13,935 nucleotides of DNA from Candidatus Zixiibacteriota bacterium (lineage in GTDB: Bacteria > Zixibacteria > MSB-5A5 > GN15 > JAAZOE01): assembly GCA_028700875.1 (NCBI GenBank), contig JAQVRW010000037.1, positions 1 through 13,935 on the forward strand, read 5' to 3'. The notes below the pieces were generated by a model that saw nothing but the letters and a program-made list of their open reading frames with translations, was not told the DNA's origin and searched no databases. A program made the translations under genes and the position numbers. This document shows positions 8,131 through 13,935 of this stretch, piece after piece (within the stretch, counting starts at the first letter, position 1; every line of letters starts with the position of its first letter).

Positions 8131-8223
8131 TTATTCAAACAACGCCGCCGAAATCTGCGTGGCCGCTTTCGATTCGATGCCCGTTCCGGCCGAATCGCCC
8201 GCCCTGTTTGCTTCCGGGGGCAT
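8131..8223 (-). CDS. Possible 30-residue small protein in the exporter operon leader
   Basis: An ATG at 8223 opens a 30-codon frame ending in TAA. It is preceded by GGGAAGG with a 4-nt spacer and lies about 22 nt downstream of the predicted transcription start of the 8252-8281 promoter. The product begins MPPEANRAGDSAGTG and ends ISAALFE; it is hydrophilic, alanine-rich, and has no signal peptide or membrane segment. I do not recognise it. Codon choice (many GCG, GCC, GGC, TCG) resembles neighbouring genes, but with 30 codons this is weak evidence. The frame stays open upstream through the terminator hairpin, which shows it can be open by chance. It could be a leader peptide, an independent small protein or nothing. 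Confidence 0.25.
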   Translation of the reverse strand: MPPEANRAGDSAGTGIESKAATQISAALFE

Positions 8224-8251
8224 ATCACCTTCCCGGCACCTGCAAGAACGC

Positions 8252-8281
8252 AATATAATCAACTCCGGGGAGGATTGGCAA
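8252..8281 (-). promoter_or_regulatory. Candidate promoter of the YIP1-TolC-exporter operon
   Basis: On the minus strand TTGCCA (8281-8276, five of six to consensus) is followed after 18 nt by TATATT (8257-8252, five of six). It lies just downstream of the terminator of the preceding lipoprotein gene, which is where a new transcription unit would be expected to begin. Transcription would start near 8245. I found no better pair closer to the YIP1 start codon. Confidence 0.5.
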
Positions 8282-8306
8282 GCCCTCTTCAATAGCGGAA
8301 GGACCG

Positions 8307-8338
8307 AAAAAAAGGCCGGGGAGATCGTCTCCCCGGCC
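8307..8338 (-). terminator. Intrinsic terminator of the lipoprotein gene
   Basis: On the minus strand a perfect 11-bp GC-rich stem (GGCCGGGGAGA/TCTCCCCGGCC, 8338-8314) with a 3-nt loop is followed at once by seven U (8313-8307). It begins 25 nt after the stop codon at 8364. This is a textbook Rho-independent terminator and separates the lipoprotein unit from the exporter operon. Confidence 0.95.
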
Positions 8339-8363
8339 GCATATATTCGCTTCCGTCTTTCGT

Positions 8364-9719
8364 CTATTCGTGGAATACCACGCCCACGCTGATGGTCGGA
8401 AGAGTCTGGCTCCAATTGTGGAAAGTATGCACGGCCCGAGCCGCCGTCATATTAAGGCCGGAACGCAGGGAATCGGCCAGGAAAAACAATGGGAAGTTCC
8501 GGTCGGGATCGATGGTGACGTTCGCCGGATTCGGTTCCATGCCGACTACAATACTCCCCCAGAATCCGCTGACCGCCTGGCGAAGATTCAAGCTGCTATA
8601 GCGAGCGGCATCGGGACCGGCTACAAAATCTTCGCCGGGGAAATTGGGCACTTCCCGGTTACTGATATTCGGATTGGAAAGATCGGCCGAATCGGAACGA
8701 TTAAACGCCCCCAGCGGCAGGACGTTCCACGTCGTATCGCCCGTCCAGCGCCATTGTCCGTCGTATCCGAACGGCACCATCCTCTTGAGGTCCAGACTGC
8801 CGTCATACGCCGGATCCAATAACACCCAGGCGTTATACCGCCATCCGTAAGGCTGGATATCCGGAATTTTTTCCATCGGGAACGCATAATTATAGTATTC
8901 GTACGTCTCACTGATCGTGGTATCGGGGTAGATGTGCAGGACATACGCGTGGTTGGTGTCCACCGTGTCGATATACGTGATCTCGACGCGCCGATGGTCG
9001 CGAATGGTGTCATAACCGATAATAACCATCACGCTGTCCTGAAAAACCCAACCGGAAATCCCGATAGTATCGGGCACGTACTTTTGGTTCGTGTCCTGTT
9101 CGGTCTGGTTCACCTTCACGCTGTCGATGCCCAGGGTGTCCTGTATCATGCGGGGAGTGAGTGTGCGGGAGCAGAGCCACAATCCCTTGGATTCATCCGC
9201 GTCGTCGAGCGCATCGCCGACAATCGTGTTATTGGTAGGCGTTCCGACGAAGTAATATCCGGTAGCCTCGAACACGAATCCCGGGAATTTCATTTTTATG
9301 GGCCGGCTGGTCGGATCGACCACCTCGTCCACCATGAGTATGGTTCCGGACGGGTTCTGCGGATCGAGATCATTCCGGTTTTCGATGGTCACCATAATCC
9401 GGTCGTAATCATACCACGGTTGGGGCACGTCAAATATGCCCGAAAATGCATTGCCGTCCATGTCGATAAAGCGATTCCAGTAGTTATCCCAGAGAAACTT
9501 GCCGAGCGACGTATAGGCGGAATCCCCGCCGTCTATCGTAACCATCCACAACTCATAGGCATACAACGTGTCCAGAGTGGGCAGTTGGTTGGGCTGCAGA
9601 GTAATAGTCGCCATTTTCTTGGGTTGTACTACGTCATCCTTCTGAGAGCACCCGAAGGTTATCAGCAAAATGCCGGTAACCATAAGCAAGAACAACAGAT
9701 GCCTGACGCTGATATTCAT
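8364..9719 (-). CDS. Lipoprotein with an RskA-like (anti-sigma-K C-terminal type) domain
   Basis: 451 residues. Residues 1-24 are a lipoprotein-type signal: basic start, LLFLLMVTGILLITFG, then Cys24 followed by SQKDD. The -3 to -1 residues are T-F-G, so the lipobox is imperfect. After a short linker, residues 36-133 show a pattern resembling the extracytoplasmic domain of RskA-type anti-sigma factors: ITLQPNQLP, YELWMV at 55-60, SLGKF at 71-75, DVP at 97-99, IMVTIE at 108-113, and PSGTILM at 123-129. The remainder is rich in Asp, Thr, Trp and Tyr and looks beta-stranded, with a second YNAWVLLDPAYDGSLDLK segment. No enzyme motif is seen. The gene is monocistronic, between its own promoter and terminator, and the start has GGGAGG with an 8-nt spacer. 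The domain link is by pattern only; a plain structural lipoprotein is the alternative. Confidence 0.85.
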   Translation of the reverse strand: MNISVRHLLFLLMVTGILLITFGCSQKDDVVQPKKMATITLQPNQLPTLDTLYAYELWMVTIDGGDSAYTSLGKFLWDNYWNRFIDMDGNAFSGIFDVPQPWYDYDRIMVTIENRNDLDPQNPSGTILMVDEVVDPTSRPIKMKFPGFVFEATGYYFVGTPTNNTIVGDALDDADESKGLWLCSRTLTPRMIQDTLGIDSVKVNQTEQDTNQKYVPDTIGISGWVFQDSVMVIIGYDTIRDHRRVEITYIDTVDTNHAYVLHIYPDTTISETYEYYNYAFPMEKIPDIQPYGWRYNAWVLLDPAYDGSLDLKRMVPFGYDGQWRWTGDTTWNVLPLGAFNRSDSADLSNPNISNREVPNFPGEDFVAGPDAARYSSLNLRQAVSGFWGSIVVGMEPNPANVTIDPDRNFPLFFLADSLRSGLNMTAARAVHTFHNWSQTLPTISVGVVFHE

Positions 9720-9760
9720 CTAATCTTCCTCCCGGTCAACGGGTCAAAAAACGAAAAGCA

Positions 9761-9789
9761 AATCTATTTAACCGCCCCGGCGATGTCAA
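9761..9789 (-). promoter_or_regulatory. Strong sigma70-type promoter of the lipoprotein gene
   Basis: On the minus strand a perfect TTGACA (9789-9784) is followed after exactly 17 nt by TAGATT (9766-9761, four of six to consensus). Transcription should start near 9754, giving a leader of about 35 nt that contains GGGAGG (9733-9728) before the ATG at 9719. It is the best promoter match in the window. Confidence 0.7.
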
Positions 9790-9820
9790 GCCGTTTTTGT
9801 GAAATATTCTGCTAACTCCT

Positions 9821-9835
9821 TGACCATTTTGGTCA
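9821..9835. promoter_or_regulatory. Palindrome TGACCA-TTT-TGGTCA, possible operator
   Basis: A perfect inverted repeat of two 6-nt arms around a 3-nt centre lies in the 205-nt divergent region, 90 nt upstream of the plus-strand TTG start and about 30 nt upstream of the -35 box of the minus-strand lipoprotein promoter. The same GGTCA half-site occurs twice as a direct repeat at 9734-9747. A dimeric regulator could bind here; chance cannot be excluded. Confidence 0.3.
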
Positions 9836-9910
9836 TGAGGTCGTTCCGATCTCAACGGACAATTCAAGAATAAGACTGAACGGCCGATAAATTGTTTAGT
9901 GGAAATTTTG

Positions 9911-9924
9911 GAAAAGGAGTATCC
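9911..9924 (+). promoter_or_regulatory. Ribosome-binding site that sets a TTG start at 9925
   Basis: AAAAGGAG (about 9912-9919) lies 5-6 nt before TTG at 9925. An upstream in-frame TTG at 9892 has no purine-rich site and would place this Shine-Dalgarno sequence inside the coding region. Starting at 9925 also puts the first zinc-ribbon cysteine at residue 4, as is usual for N-terminal zinc ribbons. Confidence 0.75.
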
Positions 9925-12009
9925 TTGTCCATTTGTCAGGTATGCAAATATCAGGTGCCGGATAATTCCTCCAATTTCTGTCCTAATTGCGGAGCCACAA
10001 TAAAGCCGCAACGGCCCGAGGACGACGAGGAATCCATCCCCGAAGTTCGTCTACCCGACGAACCGGCGATGTCCTCCCCTGCAGAATCGTATGGTGGCGA
10101 TATGCCCCACGCCGAAGATGATTTGGAAATATGTCATCCCGGGGAAATCGTCGGCTCAGCCGAGGGAACCGGCGGCGGTCAGAAAACCGGCGAATCTTCC
10201 GTCCCGCCCCCCGGCGCCGAATCCGACAACGGAGCGGCCCAGTTGCACAAGCTTTCGGCCGAGGAAGCAGAGAAGATTCGGTCCTCGTTTTACGCCGAGC
10301 GGGAGGATGATGACGAAATTTCGGCGGCTGACGCCTCGGCCCTCTTGAGAAAAATGTCGCGTCCCGCTCCGGAAGAAACGGCGCCTCAGGCCGTACCGGA
10401 AACGCCCGTTGCCGACTCGACGCAACGGATTCCGGTCACTCCCGAGTCCAATGAGGCCCCCATCGGTCAGGAAACTCAGACTCCGGAAGAGGCCGAGAAG
10501 TTTATTCAATCGCCACCCGTTCGGCATCCGGCCTATTTCCGTAAGAATTTTATCCAACTCACCGGAGCTTACCAGCCTGTTACCGGCGATGAGTTGGTCA
10601 TCGGTGACCGGCATTATTTGCTCCGGCCCAAGAAGATAAAACCGCAATATGTTATCGCCGGCTTTTCTGTGATTACTCTCGTGGCGATCGTGATCATCGC
10701 CGCCCAATTCCTCTCCCCCACCCTGCCCGGTGTCGGGAATGTGGTCGGCGTAGTTCTGGACGAAGAGGGGCGTCCTCTTAAAACCGGCGCCCAAATCAGC
10801 CTCCCGGAAGCCGGGCAACGGGCTTCCGCAGACGGATTTGGCTTTTTCCGTTTCGAACGTGTCCCGACCGGGACGTATGTCATCCGCTGTCAGCTCCCGA
10901 ATGGCACGCTGAAAACCGACAACGTTTCCGTGGTCAACGACCAGGTGACGACTATATCTCTCGTTCTGAGGCAAAACTCGAGCGAAAGCTATTCCATCGC
11001 CTTTCCCGGCGGTGACCAGGGAAGTATCCCTCCGCGGACGGAACCGGCCGGCTCCACAAGTCAGCCGTCGTCTTCCACAACCGCCCCGGCCACCTCTTCC
11101 GGGGCTTCCACCGGGAAAAGCTCGGCCTCGTTGAAGTTGAATGCGAATCTCGAAGACGCCAAACTGACGATTGATGGAGAAACCCTGGGTGTCGGCAATC
11201 TCGTATATAAGAAGCTCGCGGCGGGTTCCCATACCGTGACCGTCAACCGCGATGGGTACGTGGTTTGGAAAGGGACCATCCAGCTTAAGGCCAATGAGAC
11301 CTACCCCCTGACGGTAAACCTGGAACAAGCCGGGACGACCTCGACCACTAAGCCGTCCTTTGCGGCCGAGGATTTTTACCAATCGGGGAAAACTCAGCTC
11401 GCCGCGGGAAATGCGTCAGCCGCCGTGGATGATTTCACCGAGGCCATCAACCTGAAACCGGGCATGGCCGACGCTTATCTCGGTCGCGGGGAAGCGTATC
11501 TACAAACCGGAAACCAGGCCGCAGCCCAAGGCGACTTCATCAAGGCCGGCGAAATATACATCACGCAAAAGCGGTATCAGACAGCTCAGGATCTCTTTAC
11601 CAGGGTGATCGACGCCGACAAACGGTCGATTCCTGCTCTGCTTGCTCGAGCCGGTCTCTTTTCGCTTCGTGATGACAAGGCCAACGCCATCGCCGACTAT
11701 GACCGGGTGCTTAAACTGGATAAGGAAAATTTCCAGGCCAATTACGAACTGGGGAAGATCTATTTTGCGGCCGGTCAAAACAAGGATGCCGACAAACGTC
11801 TGCGGAAAGCCCAGGAGATCGATTCCAATGTGCCTGAAGTCTATCACCTCCTTATGCTGAATTACCTCGCCCGTGATGACTTCGCCAAGGTTAAGAAGAC
11901 CTATGCCGACTTCTGTCTCAACGTCCCGGGTGATCAAGTCCAGGCGTTCAAGACCAATCCCAAGTACGATGCTGTTCTGCGTATAATCGGAGAATACCAA
12001 CGACCCTGA
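9925..12009 (+). CDS. Zinc-ribbon, transmembrane, PEGA and TPR protein
   Basis: 694 residues from the TTG at 9925, which has a clear ribosome-binding site. Residues 4-22 form a zinc ribbon (C4-x2-C7 and C19-x2-C22, ending CPNCG). Residues 25-210 are acidic, Pro/Glu/Ser-rich and probably disordered. A basic stretch, LLRPKKIKPQY, precedes a single membrane helix at about 243-264 (IAGFSVITLVAIVIIAAQFL), which by the positive-inside rule puts the N terminus in the cytoplasm. Outside lie a carboxypeptidase-regulatory-like domain (about 270-348: VVGVVLDEEGRPL, FRFERVPTGTYVI), a Ser/Thr/Pro linker, a PEGA domain (about 400-468: KLTIDGETLG, LAAGSHTVTVNRDGY), and about five TPRs (481-667). No enzyme motif is seen. 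The layout suggests an envelope scaffold or sensor joining a cytoplasmic zinc ribbon to periplasmic protein-protein interaction domains. It is monocistronic, with a terminator directly after the stop. Confidence 0.92.
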   Translation: MSICQVCKYQVPDNSSNFCPNCGATIKPQRPEDDEESIPEVRLPDEPAMSSPAESYGGDMPHAEDDLEICHPGEIVGSAEGTGGGQKTGESSVPPPGAESDNGAAQLHKLSAEEAEKIRSSFYAEREDDDEISAADASALLRKMSRPAPEETAPQAVPETPVADSTQRIPVTPESNEAPIGQETQTPEEAEKFIQSPPVRHPAYFRKNFIQLTGAYQPVTGDELVIGDRHYLLRPKKIKPQYVIAGFSVITLVAIVIIAAQFLSPTLPGVGNVVGVVLDEEGRPLKTGAQISLPEAGQRASADGFGFFRFERVPTGTYVIRCQLPNGTLKTDNVSVVNDQVTTISLVLRQNSSESYSIAFPGGDQGSIPPRTEPAGSTSQPSSSTTAPATSSGASTGKSSASLKLNANLEDAKLTIDGETLGVGNLVYKKLAAGSHTVTVNRDGYVVWKGTIQLKANETYPLTVNLEQAGTTSTTKPSFAAEDFYQSGKTQLAAGNASAAVDDFTEAINLKPGMADAYLGRGEAYLQTGNQAAAQGDFIKAGEIYITQKRYQTAQDLFTRVIDADKRSIPALLARAGLFSLRDDKANAIADYDRVLKLDKENFQANYELGKIYFAAGQNKDADKRLRKAQEIDSNVPEVYHLLMLNYLARDDFAKVKKTYADFCLNVPGDQVQAFKTNPKYDAVLRIIGEYQRP

Positions 12010-12017
12010 AAAACACG

Positions 12018-12046
12018 GGCCTGCCGGAAACGGCAGGCCTTTTTTT
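12018..12046 (+). terminator. Intrinsic terminator, possibly bidirectional
   Basis: A perfect 9-bp stem GGCCTGCCG/CGGCAGGCC with a GAAA tetraloop (12018-12039) is followed by seven T (12040-12046), 8 nt after the stop of the TPR protein. On the opposite strand the same hairpin is followed by GTGTTTTTC, a shorter U-run, so it may also end transcripts of the convergent gene whose stop is at 12128. A weaker second hairpin, GCCCGTC/GGCGGGC, follows at 12047-12066. Confidence 0.95.
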
Positions 12047-12127
12047 GCCCGTCAGAAACGGCGGGCTACCACCGAAAATCCCGGTTAAACACTTCCCCCA
12101 GACGCAACCCGGTCCCGGACCGTACCG

Positions 12128-12940
12128 TTACTCGGTCGTCACCTGTCCCGTCGCATAATCCAACCGCGAACCCATGACGCTATGGGGAATCAGAAACACT
12201 ACCAGCATGATTAACGCGGCCGCCAGAACCCAATACCGGGGATTGGGGTTCCGTCGTTGCCGTATCATGACCGCCACCCAGCCGCAAAAAGCGATCAGGG
12301 TTTTGTTGTCGGTCAGGTCCCAGCCGAACGGAACTCCGGTCCAATAGCTGCCAAAGGCATATTTCTGGACTAACGGCCCCAAGATTAGCCCTCCCGCCAG
12401 AAGGGTCAATGTTGTCCATAAGACCAGGCTTTTGGTCCGGCCCGACTTGGACAAAGCCTCCAGGCCGGCTCGAGTCGATAGCAGCATCGAAACAAATATC
12501 AATAGGATATGCGGAATCAGGACCGCGTTCGGCACATCCCCCTTGAAACGCATCACCACCGTCCGGTCTGCCGGAACGACGACGCTGTTCTGACCGTCAT
12601 CCAGAGTCAGGTAGTATTCCAACTGTCCTGCCGGAGGCTGATGAGGCAATCGCGCCATCAACTTACCGTCCTCATGGGTCATTTCCACGGACTGGAAGGG
12701 TTCGTCCGATTGGTAACGGCGGTACGTAACCTTTCCTCGTATCGTTGAATCCGGGACCGAGATCAAAACCAGATGGTCATCCTGTCCCCCATGACTGCGT
12801 TCGAGGATACAGGGAATGACTCGGCCGGACAACTCTGTCTTTCCCTTGAGTGCATAGGTCGGTCCGGTCGTCCGTTGATAATAGGCCGTAATCAAAGTCA
12901 CGACAATTGCCAGAAACCAGAAAATCAATTGACGCTTCAT
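12128..12940 (-). CDS. Hypothetical membrane protein, one N-terminal and four C-terminal helices
   Basis: 270 residues, not recognised as a named family. Residues 4-20 form an uncleaved-looking membrane anchor (FWFLAIVVTLITAYYQ). Residues about 25-135 are a hydrophilic, beta-rich extracytoplasmic domain (GKVTYRRYQSDEPFQSVEM, then LEYYLTLDDGQNSVVVP), which could be an immunoglobulin- or fibronectin-like sandwich. Four helices follow: about 138-157 (IPHILLIFVSMLLSTRA), 171-190 (LVLWTTLTLLAGGLILG), 210-226 and 238-258. The region between the second and third of these (YWTGVPFGWDLTDNKT) is aromatic-rich and conserved-looking. No catalytic motif is visible. The ATG at 12940 has AAAAGGGC about 5 nt upstream. 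It is convergent with the TPR gene and divergent from the S9-like gene, so it is probably transcribed alone. Confidence 0.8.
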   Translation of the reverse strand: MKRQLIFWFLAIVVTLITAYYQRTTGPTYALKGKTELSGRVIPCILERSHGGQDDHLVLISVPDSTIRGKVTYRRYQSDEPFQSVEMTHEDGKLMARLPHQPPAGQLEYYLTLDDGQNSVVVPADRTVVMRFKGDVPNAVLIPHILLIFVSMLLSTRAGLEALSKSGRTKSLVLWTTLTLLAGGLILGPLVQKYAFGSYWTGVPFGWDLTDNKTLIAFCGWVAVMIRQRRNPNPRYWVLAAALIMLVVFLIPHSVMGSRLDYATGQVTTE

Positions 12941-13062
12941 GTGCCCTTTTCACCGCTAAGGTAAATATTATACTCGATACGAAACTCCGCAGGATTCAGT
13001 CAAATAAAATCTTTCCCCGGCCCGGCCGGCCATGCCGGTCGCCCTCGACGACGTCTCTCGCC

Positions 13063-13091
13063 TTGACTTGCCCAGGCGTCAGACATAGATT
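13063..13091 (+). promoter_or_regulatory. Candidate sigma70-type promoter of the S9-like gene
   Basis: TTGACT (13063-13068, five of six) and TAGATT (13086-13091, four of six) are separated by exactly 17 nt. Transcription would start near 13098, giving a leader of about 28 nt that includes GGAGG before the GTG at 13126. The same -10 hexamer and spacing occur in the lipoprotein promoter at 9761-9789. Confidence 0.6.
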
Positions 13092-13125
13092 GAAGGGTCA
13101 CGGGGAAAATAGTGCTGGAGGTCAT

Positions 13126-13935
13126 GTGAAATCACCGGATGCCTGGAAAGCCGTCGTCCTGGTTCTAGTCTGCTGGCCTTTGATTTTCATGGCCTGCACT
13201 ATCGAACGAGAGGTCGATTTTATGGCGGGCGCGCCTGCGACCGAGCCGGTGGACCTTTTCGGAGCGGGACGATATCAACCCGATATCGATGCCTTCATGG
13301 AAATCGGATGGTACGGCTCGCCGGGAACAACGCCTAAGGGTGATCAGGTATTCTTCACTTCCGACGCCAGCGGCGCCCCGCAGCTCTATTGCCTTTCCGA
13401 ACAGGGATGGCCCTGCCAATTGACATTTTTCCCCGATGGGATCGATTGGTATATTCTCTCCCGGGCAGGCGAAATGGCCATCGTCGGCGCCTCTGCCGGG
13501 GGTTCAAGAAACTCCCAGCTGTATCTTCTTGACATGCGTTCCGGCCGCATTCGGCGGTTGACCGATAAGCCCGACGCGGCCTATGGATCGGTCGTCTGGA
13601 GCCGCGATGACCGGGTGATATTTTTGCGTTCCAACGAGGAGAACGGGCGCGATTTCAAGCTCTATCGCATGGACCTGGCGACGTGCGAGTTGACAAAACT
13701 GGTCGATATTCCCGGATGGAACGCCTGGGAGGACCTGTCGCCGGACGGCCGAGACCTGGTGTACAGCCACGCAACCTCCAACGCGAACAACGACCTGTAT
13801 CTTTATAGTCTGGGAACACGGGACACGGTCCTCTTGACCGTCCACGAGGGATTGGCGCGATACCAGGCTCCCTCTTTCAGCGCCGATGGCGAGCGTCTCT
13901 ATTTAACCAGCAATGCCAATGATCAAGGACTGATG
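13126..13935 (+). CDS. S9-peptidase-like beta-propeller protein, N-terminal part
   Basis: The first 270 residues of a longer protein; the window ends before any stop. The start is GTG at 13126 with GGAGG 4 nt upstream; an ATG overlapping it at 13124 is followed at once by TGA. Residues 1-24 form a hydrophobic leader ending FMAC, so it may be a lipoprotein with Cys24, although the lipobox is imperfect. From residue 45 (LFGAGRYQPDIDAFMEIGWYG) the sequence shows TolB/WD40-like propeller repeats: GDQVFFTSDASGAPQLYCL, YLLDMRSGRIRRLTDKPD, SRDDRVIFLRSNEENGRDFKLYRMDLAT and SPDGRDLVYS. This matches the N-terminal propeller of dipeptidyl/prolyl oligopeptidase (family S9) proteins, in which a C-terminal alpha/beta-hydrolase domain carries the Ser-Asp-His triad. 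That domain would lie beyond the window, so peptidase activity is inferred; a propeller-only TolB-like protein is the alternative. Confidence 0.8.
   Translation, partial: MKSPDAWKAVVLVLVCWPLIFMACTIEREVDFMAGAPATEPVDLFGAGRYQPDIDAFMEIGWYGSPGTTPKGDQVFFTSDASGAPQLYCLSEQGWPCQLTFFPDGIDWYILSRAGEMAIVGASAGGSRNSQLYLLDMRSGRIRRLTDKPDAAYGSVVWSRDDRVIFLRSNEENGRDFKLYRMDLATCELTKLVDIPGWNAWEDLSPDGRDLVYSHATSNANNDLYLYSLGTRDTVLLTVHEGLARYQAPSFSADGERLYLTSNANDQGLM

Larger units (their letters stand above)
7989..8306. other. Intergenic region, probable long leader of the exporter operon
   Basis: This stretch between the YIP1 start and the terminator of the lipoprotein gene has no long conserved-looking gene. It holds a minus-strand promoter candidate (8252-8281), a possible 30-codon ORF, a 16-codon ORF (8121-8071) and a hairpin (8064-8090), each described separately. 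If the promoter is used, the YIP1 mRNA would have a leader of about 250 nt. I saw no tRNA, known riboswitch core or insertion sequence remnant. Open frames on the plus strand here have no ribosome-binding site and run through the terminator. Confidence 0.5.

Noticed and set aside
8254..8259. TATAAT on the plus strand inside the exporter leader
   Set aside because: No -35 element at 16-18 nt upstream and no plus-strand gene downstream; the overlapping minus-strand TATATT has a proper partner.
8110..8392. Plus-strand small ORFs in the gap before the lipoprotein gene
   Set aside because: No ribosome-binding sites, no recognisable content, and they run through or end near a strong terminator structure.
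8934..9815. Open frame of 293 codons on the plus strand
   Set aside because: Antisense to the lipoprotein gene and running across its promoter. No ribosome-binding site and no recognisable domain; it mirrors the codon bias of the real gene.
10156..11382. Long open frame (408 codons) on the minus strand
   Set aside because: It lies entirely antisense to the zinc-ribbon/TPR gene, whose domains are clear. The translated product is Arg/Gly-rich without recognisable motifs, as expected for a shadow frame in GC-biased coding DNA.
12967..13003. TATAAT (12972-12967) with TTGACT (13003-12998) on the minus strand, as promoter for the five-helix membrane protein
   Set aside because: The spacer is 25 nt, too long for a sigma70 promoter, and no acceptable -35 lies 16-18 nt from the TATAAT. 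The -10 may still be used with an activator, but I do not annotate it.
1..13935. Mobile elements, CRISPR arrays, tRNA or rRNA genes
   Set aside because: Looked for transposase-like products, terminal inverted repeats, spaced direct repeats and tRNA-like folds; nothing supportable was seen.

Overview
The window looks like chromosomal DNA from a diderm (Gram-negative type) bacterium of moderately high GC, probably an uncultured or deep-branching lineage such as candidate phylum Zixibacteria or another FCB-group relative. The lineage is an inference. It rests on the co-occurrence of a GWxTD-domain protein, a TolC-type outer membrane protein, a YIP1 protein beside a split MacAB exporter, several lipoproteins, and an S9-peptidase-like beta-propeller that begins with a lipoprotein-like leader. 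No rRNA or tRNA gene is present to confirm it. I see no insertion sequence, CRISPR array, phage gene or integration site, so the region reads as ordinary chromosome.

Positions 1-7988, all on the minus strand, form one long gene run. Read 5' to 3' it is: YIP1 membrane protein, TolC-family outer membrane protein, MacA/HlyD-type adaptor, ABC ATPase, two different MacB/FtsX-type permeases, then a secreted GWxTD-domain protein cut by the window edge. The genes from TolC to the second permease are separated by 15-30 nt or overlap, so they are very probably one operon. Together they would form a tripartite export machine in which ATPase and permeases drive an inner-membrane mechanotransmission cycle and adaptor plus TolC give the periplasmic and outer-membrane path. 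The GWxTD gene has its own promoter-like sequence (TATAAT -10) in a 67-nt gap. A candidate promoter at 8252-8281 would give the operon a leader of about 250 nt, which contains a possible 30-codon ORF and a hairpin.

Positions 8307-9789 (minus) form a self-contained unit: a strong sigma70-type promoter, a lipoprotein gene whose first domain resembles the C-terminal domain of RskA anti-sigma factors, and a strong intrinsic terminator. From 9925 a divergent plus-strand gene encodes an unusual single-pass protein: cytoplasmic zinc ribbon, disordered acidic region, one membrane helix, carboxypeptidase-regulatory-like domain, PEGA domain and TPRs. It ends in a strong terminator at 12018-12046 that may also serve the convergent minus-strand gene at 12128-12940, a five-helix membrane protein of unknown function. 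A divergent promoter then leads to a plus-strand gene starting with GTG at 13126, encoding the start of an S9-peptidase-like beta-propeller; it runs off the window.

The most useful corrections to naive ORF calling are start codons: the adaptor probably starts at 5857, the YIP1 protein at 7988, and the zinc-ribbon/TPR protein at a TTG at 9925. I did not find a clearly new system. The best leads are the leader region of the exporter operon, the RskA-like lipoprotein unit and the zinc-ribbon/PEGA/TPR protein.
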